Positions 1 to 11,539 of a stretch of 64,000 nucleotides of DNA are shown here, piece by piece. Each line of letters opens with the position of its first letter. Position 1 is the stretch's first letter. Made by a program: the position numbers and the translations under genes. Origin of the DNA: Lumbricus terrestris. Its lineage: Eukaryota; Annelida; Clitellata; Crassiclitellata; Lumbricidae. The notes below the pieces were generated by a model. The model saw only the letters and a program-made list of their open reading frames with translations, had not been told where the DNA came from and searched no databases. The stretch is from positions 35,477,289 through 35,541,288 of the forward strand of contig OX457042.1 of assembly GCA_949752735.1 (NCBI GenBank). The letters are read 5' to 3'.

Positions 1-2454
1 TTCATGGTAATTAAGTACTTCATGATTTTTCCCTTTAATCTACCTTGGTTCCCTTATCTACGTTGATGCACTCAATTTAATAAACGAACGAAACGACAAT
101 TTCTCGTTCTTTAAGTATCAACAACACCTCTCTTCGGGATGCATGTAGGCCTACCCGAATCCCAAGCCGTTCAGCATCGTACAATTATTTAAATCATGTT
201 TTAGTAATTTTCTCGTCGCTGATCCAACTTCTAATTCTACTATTTTACAGTTCCGTTATTCAACCAACTTCTATTTCAACTAAAAATATTTTTATCGTTC
301 ATCCAGGTTGTAGTTTTACGGTTACAATTTAGCATAAAAACATGATTTCGTCGCTCATCCTAATTCTACTTCTGACTTCCATTTTACGGGAAGAAAATAT
401 CTCTGAAGTGCTTTAAGGCTTGGGATTCGGGTATGCGCCTGCGGGATCCCATGTACATTATAATATGTGGATGGGCCATTAAGTCTTCATACACTGAAAA
501 CTGTAAGTAAGTAAGTAATGGAATTGAAGGGCGATATATGGTTACAGAGACAGTTTCAGGGTAAATAAACATGCGTTTTGTGGAAGAATTCGGCGGTAGG
601 CCTATATGGTTACGTACAGGTTCATCCTAGCTTTACCGTAACCTTATCCCAGTGGCGGATTTAGGTTTCTTTGCACAGTGGGGCGATGAGAATTTCAAGA
701 GGGCGCCTGTACTTACATAGTTAAAAACAGTAAATTAATTTTAACTCGTCCGATTTCTCTGAGTAGGCCTACATCAAACAGAATCAAGAATCTAAAACAG
801 AAACTTGTTTAAACTTGTGTGCTTGACTACTTACTTGAGTTACATAAATTTATGCTTATAATATTATAACAAATATTTATTAATGCTATTTATAAGGATA
901 TTGATCCAGGTAAACGTGTATTTTAGAGTCGTGAATTATTCGCTCGTTGCAGCATTTTTATTTTTAATCAATCCAACTTCTAATATGGCGAGAATCCTTT
1001 TCATCGATCCAGCTTCTGTTTAGGCAAGAATTTGCTTAATCAACTCCGCTTCTATTTTGTCAGCAAATATTTTTCATCAATATAACTTCTATTTGATTTA
1101 AGATTATTGTTCATTCAGCTGCAATTTCAGCAGGATTGTTTTCATTAATTCCTCTTTTCAGGGACGGATACAGAAATTTTCGAGGGGGGCCCAAAATTGT
1201 TGGTGATCTTTCCCAGAAAATCTTATGACCTTTCATTAATCATATGGTCGACCGTCAGCGTAATGTAGTTACGCTGATAGTTTTGTATGTCACTCAACTC
1301 AAAATCCCTAGGCTGGTTTTATACAATTTTGTATCATTGCTTAGAAATTTACGTTTTAAAGCGAAGAGTGTTGTGTCGCCTATCCTTTTGTCGCGGAAAA
1401 GAAAGAGGAGAGCTCGCTGTAGACCCCACTTCGCTATCAGTGTAACAGGGGGGAGTTGAAAGTGTGGCAACCCTCGAAGTGCTCCTCGTCCGTTGAAAAC
1501 CCCACTCAGCTGTCGTCAGGATGGCCGTCCAGGTGATCAGTTGGAGAGGGGTCTGTCCATATGTCGCGCGTGTCGTTTCAGGGGGGGAAACGTAAGTTCG
1601 CCTTCGTGGTCTATCGAAGGTAGCAGCTCCCTCCGATCGAATCGCCCCAACTCAACAGAACAAGACGATGTCCAAACAGAAGACGCTTTATTCATCAAGT
1701 GACACAGCAGTCGAAACGGATCGTCACACATGCATGATTGCTTACACATTTGACTGTAGTAGGCTGCAGTACAGCGGAGTATTGAGTGTCGGCCTGATGC
1801 CGCAAGAGTCAGCATATTTTTTTTATCCTTGCTTTCTTTTTCGAATATTCGAATATTCAAACATGTTTTGTTCAATTTATGCCACAGTCTAGTTTCAGAC
1901 TTTAACTCCATTAAACTGTTTCTATTACTGCACTGACGATATGCCGAACAAGATCGATTGCATAGCTGTTTTTGTTGTGTTGTTTACACTCGATTCAATT
2001 TTTGCGTAGTCGCTCTGTTATTGGCCCCATGGTATGGAATAGACCTAGGCTTACACTCTGTATACGCCTTATGCCTGCGATTGCTGAATTGCCTCTTTTC
2101 ACAGCCTTAAAACAGTACTTTCCAGACGATTTTTGGTCGGGAGCGCTCCTGAGTAGTAACCTTAAAGAGGCGCTATATAAATTTACGTAAATTAATGAAT
2201 GAATTAATTGCAACTTTCTCCAAAATTCGTTGCCAATATTTACGACACTACTAACATGCAATTTTCTTTACAACAACTCCCCACCTCAATAATGCTTTTA
2301 TGTTGAAGATGAATCAGAATCATTATGCGTCTGCCTATAAGCTTACTTGTGTCTCTCTCTACGATGCGTCCACGACTTAAGCCAGGCAAACATTTCGCAG
2401 TAAACTTGAAAAATCTTTTAATACAACTTTTTGTCCATAACAGTGATCCAGAGA
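1..2454. other. Gene-poor repeat-derived DNA
   Basis: No gene is recognisable here. The stretch holds short TE-like pieces, for example a CAGTGGCGGATTTAGG-type MITE end near 651. It also holds a segment at about 1278-1395 that matches 60097-60205, and two clusters (about 220-380 and 950-1130) of degenerate TCATCCAACTTCTATTT-like words. These words are the reverse complement of the core of the satellite that follows. The small open frames at 1493-1911 lack any family signature and are probably chance. Confidence 0.6.
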
Positions 2455-5400
2455 AGAAATAGAAGCTGGATGAAGGTATTTTATACCTGAAATAGAAGCT
2501 GGATTAATGATCAAACGCTAAAGAAATAGAAGCTGGATGAGGGTATTATATACCTGAAATAGAAGCTGGATTAATGATCAAACGCTTAATAAATGGAAGC
2601 TGGATGAAGTTGTTATATACCTGAAATAGAAGCTGGATTAATGATCAAACGCTTAATAAATGGAAGCTGGATGAAGGTCTTATATACCTGAAATAGAAGC
2701 TGGATTAATGATCAAACGCTTAATAAATGGAAGCTGGATGAAGGTCTTATATACCTGAAATAGAAGCTGGATTAATGATCAAACGCTAAAGAAATGGAAG
2801 CTGGATGAAGGTATTATATACCTGAAATAGAAGCTGGATTAATGATCAAACGCTTAATAAATGGAAGCTGGATGAAGTTGTTATATACCTGAAATAGAAG
2901 CTGGATTAATGATCAAACGCTTAATAAATGGAAGCTGGATGAAGGTCTTATATACCTGAAATAGAAGCTGGATTAATGATCAAACGCTAAAGAAATGGAA
3001 GCTGGATGAAGGTCTTATATACCTGAAATAGAAGCTGGATTAATGATCAAACGCTAAAGAAATAGAAGCTGGATGAAGGTATTATATACCTGAAATAGAA
3101 GCTGGATTAATGATCAAACGCTAAAGAAATGGAAGCTGGATGAAGGTATTATATACCTGAAATAGAAGCTGGATTAATGATCAAACGCTTAATAAATGGA
3201 AGCTGGATGAAGTTGTTATATACCTGAAATAGAAGCTGGATTAATGATCAAACGCTTAATAAATGGAAGCTGGATGAAGGTCTTATATACCTGAAATAGA
3301 AGCTGGATTAATGATCAAACGCTAAAGAAATGGAAGCTGGATGAAGGTATTATATACCTGAAATAGAAGCTGGATTAATGATCAAACGCTTAATAAATGG
3401 AAGCTGGATGAAGGTCTTATATACCTGAAATAGAAGCTGGATTAATGATCAAACGCTTAATAAATGGAAGCTGGATGAAGGTCTTATATACCTGAAATAG
3501 AAGCTGGATTAATGATCAAACGCTTAATAAATGGAAGCTGGATGAAGTTGTTATATACCTGAAATAGAAGCTGGATTAATGATCAAACGCTTAATAAATG
3601 GAAGCTGGATGAAGGTCTTATATACCTGAAATAGAAGCTGGATTAATGATCAAACGCTAAAGAAATAGAAGCTGGATGAAGGTATTATATACCTGAAATA
3701 GAAGCTGGATTAATGATCAAACGCTAAAGAAATGGAAGCTGGATGAAGGTATTATATACCTGAAATAGAAGCTGGATTAATGATCAAACGCTTAATAAAT
3801 GGAAGCTGGATGAAGTTGTTATATACCTGAAATAGAAGCTGGATTAATGATCAAACGCTTAATAAATGGAAGCTGGATGAAGGTCTTATATACCTGAAAT
3901 AGAAGCTGGATTAATGATCAAACGCTAAAGAAATAGAAGCTGGATGAAGGTATTATATACCTGAAATAGAAGCTGGATTAATGATCAAACGCTAAAGAAA
4001 TGGAAGCTGGATGAAGGTATTATATACCTGAAATAGAAGCTGGATTAATGATCAAACGCTTAATAAATGGAAGCTGGATGAAGGTCTTATATACCTGAAA
4101 TAGAAGCTGGATTAATGATCAAACGCTTAATAAATGGAAGCTGGATGAAGGTATTATATACCTGAAATAGAAGCTGGATTAATGATCAAACGCTTAATAA
4201 ATGGAAGCTGGATGAAGTTGTTATATACCTGAAATAGAAGCTGGATTAATGATCAAACGCTTAATAAATGGAAGCTGGATGAAGGTCTTATATACCTGAA
4301 ATAGAAGCTGGATTAATGATCAAACGCTAAAGAAATAGAAGCTGGATGAAGGTATTATATACCTGAAATAGAAGCTGGATTAATGATCAAACGCTAAAGA
4401 AATGGAAGCTGGATGAAGGTATTATATACCTGAAATAGAAGCTGGATTAATGATCAAACGCTTAATAAATGGAAGCTGGATGAAGGTCTTATATACCTGA
4501 AATAGAAGCTGGATTAATGATCAAACGCTTAATAAATGGAAGCTGGATGAAGGTATTATATACCTGAAATAGAAGCTGGATTAATGATCAAACGCTTAAT
4601 AAATGGAAGCTGGATGAAGTTGTTATATACCTGAAATAGAAGCTGGATTAATGATCAAACGCTTAATAAATGGAAGCTGGATGAAGGTCTTATATACCTG
4701 AAATAGAAGCTGGATTAATGATCAAACGCTAAAGAAATAGAAGCTGGATGAAGGTATTATATACCTGAAATAGAAGCTGGATTAATGATCAAACGCTTAA
4801 TAAATGGAAGCTGGATGAAGGTATTATATACCTGAAATAGAAGCTGGATTAATGATCAAACGCTTAATAAATGGAAGCTGGATGAAGTTGTTATATACCT
4901 GAAATAGAAGCTGGATTAATGATCAAACGCTTAATAAATGGAAGCTGGATGAAGGTCTTATATACCTGAAATAGAAGCTGGATTAATGATCAAACGCTAA
5001 AGAAATAGAAGCTGGATGAGGGTATTATATACCTGAAATAGAAGCTGGATTAATGATCAAACGCTTAATAAATGGAAGCTGGATGAAGGTCTTATTTACC
5101 TGAAATAGAAGCTGGATTAATGATCAAACGCTAAAGAAATAGAAGCTGGATGAAGGTATTATATACCTGAAATAGAAGCTGGATTAATGATCAAACGCTT
5201 AATAAATGGAAGCTGGATGAAGGTCTTATATACCTGAAATAGAAGCTGGATTAATGATCAAACGCTTAATAAATGGAAGCTGGATGAAGGTATTATATAC
5301 CTGAAATAGAAGCTGGATTAATGATCAAACGCTTAATAAATGGAAGCTGGATGAAGGTATTATATACCTGAAATAGAAGCTGGATTAATGATCAAACGCT

Positions 5401-5845
5401 TAATAAATGGAAGCTGGATGAAGGTATTATATACCTGAAATAGAAGCTGGATTAATGATCAAACGCTTAATAAATGGAAGCTGGATGAAGTTGTTATATA
5501 CCTGAAATAGAAGCTGGATTAATGATCAAACGCTTAATAAATGGAAGCTGGATGAAGTTGTTATATACCTGAAATAGAAGCTGGATTAATGATCAAACGC
5601 TTAATAAATGGAAGCTGGATGAAGGTATTATATACCTGAAATAGAAGCTGGATTAATGATCAAACGCTTAATAAATGGAAGCTGGATGAAGTTGTTATAT
5701 ACCTGAAATAGAAGCTGGATTAATGATCAAACGCTTAATAAATGGAAGCTGGATGAAGTTGTTATATGCCTGAAATAGAAGCTGGATTAATGATCAAACG
5801 CTTTATAAATGGAAGCTGGATGAAGGTATTATATACCTGAAATAG
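2455..5845. repeat. 67-bp satellite array, about 50 copies
   Basis: The unit reads roughly GAAATAGAAGCTGGATTAAT, then GATCAAACGCTTAATAAATG, then GAAGCTGGATGAAGGTCTTA, then TATACCT. It is itself a dimer of two about 33-bp halves that share RGAAGCTGGATKAA. Variation is confined to two places: CTTAATAAATGG, CTAAAGAAATGG or CTAAAGAAATAG in the middle, and GGTCTTA, GTTGTTA or GGTATTA at the end. The order of variants recurs over several units, which suggests higher-order amplification. No open frame survives. Confidence 0.97.
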
Positions 5846-6720
5846 GAGACCAGTTGTCGTTGGACCAGTTGTCTGTAGACCACTTGTCGTGGTCGAATAT
5901 TATGAGCTTGACAAGAACCTTTGCCAAGGCCTACTTTTTATTTTCGACAAGAACTTCTACTGTTTAATTTCGACAAGAACTTCTTCTACTGGTTAATTTA
6001 AACAGTTACAGCATATAATAGGCCTAAAACGTCCCAATGCGTGGCTACAATTTCATTTATTGTTGCATCACATTAAATCCTTTCTTATTCACGTCGCTTC
6101 AACTTTTACTGTTTCTATTTGCGTAGATTACTTACTTACTTATATTATTTTGCGTAGATTACTTACTTACTTACTTACTCACTTACATACTTATTTACCT
6201 AGCGCTTTGCATGTTGGGATCATGGGATGTACGTTACGATGTCGTCGATAGGTTGCCGCGCTCTAATTTATGGCATTCGTTGGCAGCCATATTGTTTGGA
6301 GTACGGGTATCTAGTGTGCGTATTTACCGGCAACTGAGCTGTTCTATTTAGTTTAGCAGATCTTAGTATAGTGATTAAACATTTTTTAACTGACCATGTT
6401 TCTATTATTATTGACCTTTTTGCGCACTTTCGCTGATGGGCGTTATTTTCCTGTGAAAAAGATACGAATCATAGTAGAAAATTGGGCTATAATTATCCAT
6501 ACTTTCCTCCTAAATTCAGGGCCATCTTATCCATTAGGCACAGCAGGCACTGTGCCTAGGGCCTACGAACTTACCAGGGGCCTACGAAATTCCGAAAAAA
6601 TATATTAAAATATAAATGCAGTGATTGGTCAATGACCGAAAAAAAAAACAGAAAAGGAAACTTGCAAATTTAATTTTGACGAGCTAACTTTTTAAAGGCT
6701 AGAGTTAGCTAATGAAAGTT
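5846..6720. other. Intergenic, no gene seen
   Basis: Just after the satellite, the word GACCAGTTGTC or a near variant occurs three times at about 5848-5890. ACTT-rich simple sequence follows at about 6130-6200. A hAT-like fragment beginning CAGGGCCATCTTATCC lies near 6518. No coding signal was found. Confidence 0.5.
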
Positions 6721-6724
6721 ATGA

Positions 6725-7041
6725 AACAGTAACATTGGCTAAGCTATATTATGTTAACTTTGCGGCTCTTTGCATTCGCGAAATCGCTTATAACGTCTTC
6801 AAATGTCATTTCTCGCATTAAGTCGTTTTCAATTGAAAGTAATGCAAAGGAGGATAATCATGCCTACCCCATCGTTGACCGTATACAATTGCCACATACA
6901 ATTAGTTTCAAACGTTTTACATATAATTTATTCCGACATTAGACATTCGCCACCTTCGTTCTTGTTACACACTCTTTCACTGTCTTTCTATCACTAGAGT
7001 CTCACCTATGCTACGTCATAGTGTCAGAGTCCGACACTACA
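6725..7041 (-). repeat. LTR of a Ty3/gypsy element (outer edge uncertain)
   Basis: Read on the minus strand, a purine tract at 7055-7042 (GGAAAAGGAGGGAA) is followed directly by TGTAGTGTCGGACTC. That is the layout of a polypurine tract followed by the TG start of a 3' LTR. An AATAAA lies inside. The far edge is not defined because no matching 5' LTR is in the window; the start given is a guess. Confidence 0.5.
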
Positions 7042-7055
7042 TTCCCTCCTTTTCC
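7042..7055 (-). other. Polypurine tract of the gypsy remnant
   Basis: This 14-base purine run on the minus strand abuts the TG start of the presumed 3' LTR. It lies downstream of the polyprotein tail, where second-strand priming would occur. Confidence 0.5.
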
Positions 7056-7139
7056 ACAGAATGCAATTCACTACGGTACTCTAATCAGTAACATTGTCCT
7101 TACCATTGGCTTGAGCCCTATTACTAACATTAACATTTA

Positions 7140-7255
7140 TAACATAGCACACTAGGGCAGCGATCCGCCTACACCATTTGTGTATAACCTAGTAAGCTAA
7201 CTGTATACCTAAACAAACATAATTATCACACTAGGGCAGCGATCCGCCTACACCC
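7140..7255. repeat. Two-copy direct repeat in gypsy 3' region
   Basis: The phrase CACTAGGGCAGCGATCCGCC, followed by TACACC, occurs at about 7149-7175 and again at about 7229-7255, spaced by 80 bp. It lies between the polyprotein stop and the polypurine tract. The function is unknown. Confidence 0.7.
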
Positions 7256-7735
7256 TTAGTGTGTTTCATAATACAAATGAAAATCCTTAAACTTTGCTGG
7301 CAGCTTTCGTTTCCGTACAGGTCGTTGACTGTGTTCTGGATCATGCGCTGCAGCTTCTGTTTCATCTGTTCCATTGTACGATTCACCATTGTTTGTTTCT
7401 GCAGTCTCACTTGGTTTCATGGTATTGTTTGATTCCACAGCTTTATTCTGTTTGACAATGTCAATTGGTTCTCCAATGTCACTTGGTTCCGCGAAGTCAT
7501 TTGGTTCCAGTATTCCTTCATCCGTTGTTGTCTGTTGTTTTGCTATGTTCTTAGACATGTTCTCAATTGTGACTTTTCTCTCTTTTCCAGTCATTGCTTC
7601 TGGTCGCATTTCATACTTCTTGAGATGAGTGACATTTCTCTTGTACTGAACTCCTTCTGGACTCTCTATTGTTACACAGACATTCAGCCAATAGGCAGCA
7701 ACAAAACTCGACTCAGGGCAGCCGGTGCATCGCAC
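7256..7735 (-). pseudogene. C-terminal tail of a Ty3/gypsy polyprotein, truncated
   Basis: This 159-codon open frame lacks protease, RT and the integrase core. Its first about 50 residues resemble the C-terminal integrase region of gypsy polyproteins (YKRNVTHLKKYE). A long acidic, Asn/Thr-rich linker follows, then a basic end, RPVRKRKLPAKFKDF, typical of gypsy polyprotein tails. It is followed on the same strand by two copies of a segment with CTAGTGTG/GCGGATCGCTGCC, then a polypurine tract and an LTR start. The 5' side breaks off near 7735-7775, where segmental-duplication copy A begins. It is a truncated remnant. The superfamily call is an inference from sequence style. Confidence 0.65.
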
Positions 7736-7774
7736 CTATTGCACCTAGGCCTATGTAAAAAAAAACGGTCCCGC

Positions 7775-8250
7775 TACGTGTCGAACGAATATCTAATGGA
7801 AAACCTTTCCAGATGGTGTGAGATGGATGACAATATTATAATGAATCAATCACTCCATCATGCAAAGTAGGGAATTCCATTATATAAATATTATATCATG
7901 AGATCGATCGCATCTGGAGAGTTATAGCGATCTCATAATTTTTATACATAAATAATAAATATTATTACGACGTCTTGGGAGATACGTTCATTGGCGCGAA
8001 TGATTGAGCGGCTGATTATATTGAGGTTAAGTGCTCCTCACATAAGGGCATGATGGCAGTTGAATGTTCATTTGTCTTTCTGTTCCTACTGCGGAACCTT
8101 GGGGAGTGGGTGGGGTTGGGAGCAGTGGCTGGATGCATTTAGACCATTTAGAGATAATAGAAAATTGGAAGGAATTTAATTCAACACTTAAATAATTATG
8201 TTACTTCGTTTAATTTTAGCAGCAGCAAAAACCCATGCTACGTCATTGTA
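7775..8250. repeat. Segmental duplication copy A, left part
   Basis: This aligns along its length with 52074-52885: the same order of CGAATATCTAATGGAAAACC, ATTATTACGACGTCTTGG and GGGGAGTGGGTGGGGTTGG. Copy B carries a MITE at 52130-52482 that copy A lacks. The alignment resumes at 26036, beyond the Polinton. No coding signal was found. Confidence 0.9.
8245..8250. other. Polinton target-site duplication, left (ATTGTA)
   Basis: This 6-bp ATTGTA abuts the AG start of the inverted repeat and is repeated exactly at 26030-26035. Six bp is the duplication length known for Maverick/Polinton integration. Confidence 0.93.
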
Positions 8251-8720
8251 AGTAGATAGGTTAAGACTATTCTAAGACATCGACCCATAACCATGGTTCA
8301 AAAAATGTCACCCCATAACCATGGTTCAAAAAATATGTCACCCCATAACCATGGTTCAAAAAATATGTCGACCCATAACCATGGTTCAAAAAATATGTCA
8401 CCCCATAACCATGGTTCAAAAATATGTCACCCCATAACCATGGTTCAAAAAATATGTCACCCCATAACCATGGTTCAAAAAATATGTCACCCCATAACCA
8501 TGGTTCAAAAAATATGTCACCCCATAACCATGGTTCAAAAAATATGTCACCCCATAACCATGGTTCAAAAATATGTCACCCCATAACAATGGTTCAAAAA
8601 TATGTCACCCCATAACCATGGTTCAAAAATATGTCACCCCATAACCATGGTTCAAAAAATAGGGAATTTCCGCCAGTTTCGATCCGTCATGCATAAACCT
8701 AATCCCTGGTTCAAAAAATA
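8251..8720 (+). repeat. Polinton left terminal inverted repeat
   Basis: A unique outer 40 bp is followed by 13 tandem copies of a 30-bp unit, then a shared inner unique part ending CCCTGGTTCAAAAAATA. The whole is mirrored at 25530-26029. Each unit holds the perfect palindrome AACCATGGTT, plus an A-run and TGTCACCCC. Confidence 0.95.
8281..8660 (+). repeat. 30-bp tandem array inside left TIR (13 units)
   Basis: Unit CCATAACCATGGTTCAAAAAATATGTCACC, counted by the word CCATGGTTC or a near variant; one unit has CAATGG. Units differ by A-run length (5 or 6) and by TGTCGACCC versus TGTCACCCC. The open frames that cross it are a by-product of the 30-bp (10-codon) period. Confidence 0.95.
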
Positions 8721-9153
8721 AATTGACCCCCTCGTGCACTGATCCATACCTTCGGCAGAACTCACGTACTTAACCAAAGCCAGGGTTCCTCATCCCGTCT
8801 CTCCCCATTGAGAGGACCTTCGCCCCCCAGTCCCCTCATACTTACGACGTCTATGGATAATGGTGTTTCAAGTTTTTAGTGGTATACGTCAACCTTTTAC
8901 CCAAGCCACAATAATGTAGCGTTAGACATAGACACGATCCAAGCTACACCACGGATGTACGTTGAATAGGAACATTTTTTTTACAGGCGAAGAGACGGGC
9001 GTTAATTGTAAAACAAAGACCCATTCAATGCCAAAGCACACAGTGAAATGGAAAACCCAGGCTTCATGATAATGAAAGTGAAATCAAAATAATCTATCTG
9101 CAAATCATATTATTATCTTAGGCCTTCTAATAGTCTTCATCGTCGTCGTTGTT

Positions 9154-9191
<38 letters not shown>

Positions 9192-9535
9192 AACACGAAG
9201 CCACTTACATTAGATAGGCTTACATTAAAGTGATGAATAAACAACTGCCGTTTCGCTACTGGGGCCTACAGAAACAAAATCACGCGCTGATGTATTACTC
9301 ACCATCATGTGCTATTGAAGCCCATAATCGCAGGCTAGGATACACACAGAAAGGAGGCGTTCCCTCCATAGTAAGCCGTGACCAATCATCTCGCGAATAG
9401 CCGATATCCAACACCAAACTTCCGTCAATGTTCCGGCTAGTTTGTCAAGAATTAGGTGAGCTCGTCAACTAACCGGAACATTGACGGAAGTTTGGTGTCG
9501 GATGTCTAATTGTGGACAACACATGACATCGTAAG
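8721..9535. other. Polinton left non-coding region
   Basis: No gene was found between the TIR and the nested MITE. It holds an (ATC)n run at about 9148-9190 and a strong inverted repeat at 9403-9506. Confidence 0.6.
9403..9506. repeat. Perfect-like hairpin, about 44-bp arms
   Basis: The left arm starts GATATCCAACACCAAACTTC and the right arm ends with its complement, GAAGTTTGGTGTCGGATGTC. Arms match with a few substitutions, around a loop of about 15-20 bases containing TTAGGTGAGCTC. It may be a small foldback MITE or a structural site of the element. No duplication could be assigned with certainty. Confidence 0.8.
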
Positions 9536-10505
9536 TACCGTAAAACGGGGTTGCTTTGGCCCAAATTTTCGGGAAAACTTCTGTCCACTCCCCCACAACA
9601 GAGCAATGAGCTTGAGCAAAGTGTTAAAGGAAGACATGGGGTTGATAGAATAGAACATGTGCTTATTTCTTACATATGTTGAACATAAATATTTTTATTT
9701 TATTTTTGTGTGTGTGGACAAAGTCACCCCGTGGGTCGGGGTGACTTTGTCCCATATGCTTAGTGCAAGTATTTAACATTGATCCATCAGCTGTAACAAT
9801 AATGTACCTACAGTGGGGTGACTTTGGCCCACAACAGATGTTTTAAAAACTATATTGCACTACTGTCATGTATTGATACCAGTATAGTGATGCATACAAA
9901 AGAAACACATGAATTTTATCGTGAAATTACTGAAATTATTGCAAAAGTTTGTTTCATAATCGTTCACTTGATTATTTTAAGTTTTTAAGAAGTTAGACAG
10001 TCTAAATATATGATTACATGCAAAAAGGCTTTTAAAAGTTCGTTATATAGAGTAAGAACCGGAAAATTAGAATATTATAAGCCGGGCCAAAGTGACCCCA
10101 AAAAGTGGCCAAAGTCACCCCAAAAACTAAAACGTCCATCCCAAAAATATTCCAATCGAATTTATTCCTCAAACAGCATGCCACATTTGTACTATATCAG
10201 TAAACAACCGATACAACCCGTAGTCACGTACGGGAAATTCGTTTAAACATTTCTACACAGTAAAGTATACAGGTCGTTTAAATTAAGGATTTTGCACATT
10301 TACGATGTTTGATGATAAATAATATCTTTCAAATGTCCAAAATTAACAAACACTCGTTAAAAGCGAAGCTAAGGCTTTGTTTTTCAAGAATACGTAACAA
10401 GAAGTTCAATCTCAAATATTGTGTGGCACGCAGAATGCATCAAAACTCCTTAGTCAGTTTGGGCCAAAGTCACCCAGCAGGGCAAAGTAACCCCGTTTTA
10501 CGGTA
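9536..10505. mobile_element. MITE nested in the Polinton (TA-flanked)
   Basis: The ends are TACCGTAAAACGGGGT and ACCCCGTTTTACGGTA, and continued similarity (TTTGGCCC / GGGCCAAAG) makes inverted repeats of 30 bp or more. TA lies at both outer edges, as for Tc1/mariner/pogo-type insertion. The phrase GGGGTGACTTTG or its complement recurs inside (about 9725-9750, 9815, 10085-10120, 10460), so it has subterminal repeats. The open frame 10010-10246 has no transposase features, so the element is non-autonomous. It post-dates the Polinton insertion. Confidence 0.85.
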
Positions 10506-10624
10506 GTAGGAAAAAGGATGATCTGGCTCAAACAACCTATTATAGGTATTTCACCCCATTATTATTCACAACGACCTAGGTCAACTTAGCAGTTTATTAC
10601 CCACCCAGCCGCACATCGTTAAGC
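10506..10624. other. Spacer before integrase 3' end
   Basis: A short non-coding stretch between the nested MITE and the integrase stop. Nothing is recognised. Confidence 0.5.
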
Positions 10625-11539
10625 CTATAGACTTATCATTGTTTCACTTTCAATCCAAGAATTGAACGAGTCCGGATATCCCAACCATTTTACGAGTGAT
10701 TTCTTTCCACGTTTTCGAATTACTTTTTCGATTCTAAATATTTCCTGAGTTGACTTCTGTAGCTCCTGCTCGTAGAAAGACCCCTGAATTTCTTCCCCAT
10801 TGTAATCGGCTATTTTGTATGTTGGTGGATCAGTGTATTGTACTCCAGACACGGTAAAAACTTCCTCAGTCCATCTCGGCGTGTATCCTTTCTCAAATGT
10901 AGTCTTTTTCTTAGTTATTCTAACTTTATCGCCGATCGAGAATCTAGGTGTAATAGGCTCAACGACCTCGCCACCATATAAATTCATAAATACAGTCTTT
11001 TCATTCACTTTCATACTAGCCTTGGTGGGTGTCATTTTGATGGAAGAATGTCTTGTGTTGTTGTAATTAGTAACCATATCACCTAATATATCGATATATT
11101 TTCTCGTTGAATTGGCTGTAAAGTACTTGTACATCCGGTCTTTCATCGTCCTGTTCCATCTCTCAACAACGCAAGATTTTTCTTCATTTTCAGTGGAATA
11201 CAAGTTTATCAGTTTTTGTACATCCTTATTATAAAATTCTTTTCCTTTGTCCACCCAAACTTTTCCCGGCTGACGTCCACCCTCAAGTATCTTCGTGAAA
11301 CCGTCAGCCGTAGATTTCCCACTCTTAGAATTTATGGGCACTATCCAGCCGAATTTTGAAAACAAATCTATAACGGTTAATAGGTATTTCACCCGATTAT
11401 TATCTTTGGCTAAGCTCTGCATGTCTACTAAATCGGCCGCCCATATCTCATCTATCCCATTAACAAACACCTTTCTCTTCCTAAAATGTCTGACAACTGG
11501 TTTGTGCAATTCATCGGCTAATTGATCAGTCCATTTCAC
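10625..11539 (-). CDS. INT: Polinton retroviral-type integrase with chromodomain, 5'-truncated
   Basis: The rve catalytic core is clear: Asp36 in AADLVDM, Asp97 in WVDKGKEFY and Glu126 in VVERWNRT, then an SH3-like stretch (RFSIGDKVRITKK, about 199-211). It ends in a chromodomain (FRIEKVIRKRGKK...LVKWLGYP, about 267-300), which could guide insertion to marked chromatin. The enzyme would join element ends to the target and make the 6-bp duplication. Oddities: there is no ATG or TATAAA-type motif; the frame begins near 11575 and GTG 11539 is only the first plausible start. It overlaps the upstream PLA2-like gene by one codon. The N-terminal zinc-binding part is missing. The D-to-E gap is 28 residues, where retroviral integrases have 35. 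I infer an internal deletion and a probably inactive protein. Confidence 0.85.
   Translation of the reverse strand: MKWTDQLADELHKPVVRHFRKRKVFVNGIDEIWAADLVDMQSLAKDNNRVKYLLTVIDLFSKFGWIVPINSKSGKSTADGFTKILEGGRQPGKVWVDKGKEFYNKDVQKLINLYSTENEEKSCVVERWNRTMKDRMYKYFTANSTRKYIDILGDMVTNYNNTRHSSIKMTPTKASMKVNEKTVFMNLYGGEVVEPITPRFSIGDKVRITKKKTTFEKGYTPRWTEEVFTVSGVQYTDPPTYKIADYNGEEIQGSFYEQELQKSTQEIFRIEKVIRKRGKKSLVKWLGYPDSFNSWIESETMISL

Noticed and set aside
1493..1911. Overlapping 69-124 codon frames on both strands
   Set aside because: No conserved motif, no paralogue in the window and no splice context; likely chance in GC-richer repeat DNA.
2455..5845. Regular direct repeats that look CRISPR-like
   Set aside because: There are no unique spacers; the whole 67-bp unit repeats head to tail, and the genome is animal.
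8293..8615. Open frames reading HNHGSKNMSP repeats
   Set aside because: A 30-bp tandem unit is ten codons long, so stop-free frames arise automatically in the TIR array. The same holds for 25635-25987.
10010..10246. Protein-coding gene in the nested MITE
   Set aside because: The frame starts in a MITE body, has no family features and includes the repeat words of the element.
10625..11539. Integrase as part of an LTR retrotransposon
   Set aside because: No RT, RNase H or LTRs nearby; it lies inside clear Polinton ends with Polinton genes on both sides.
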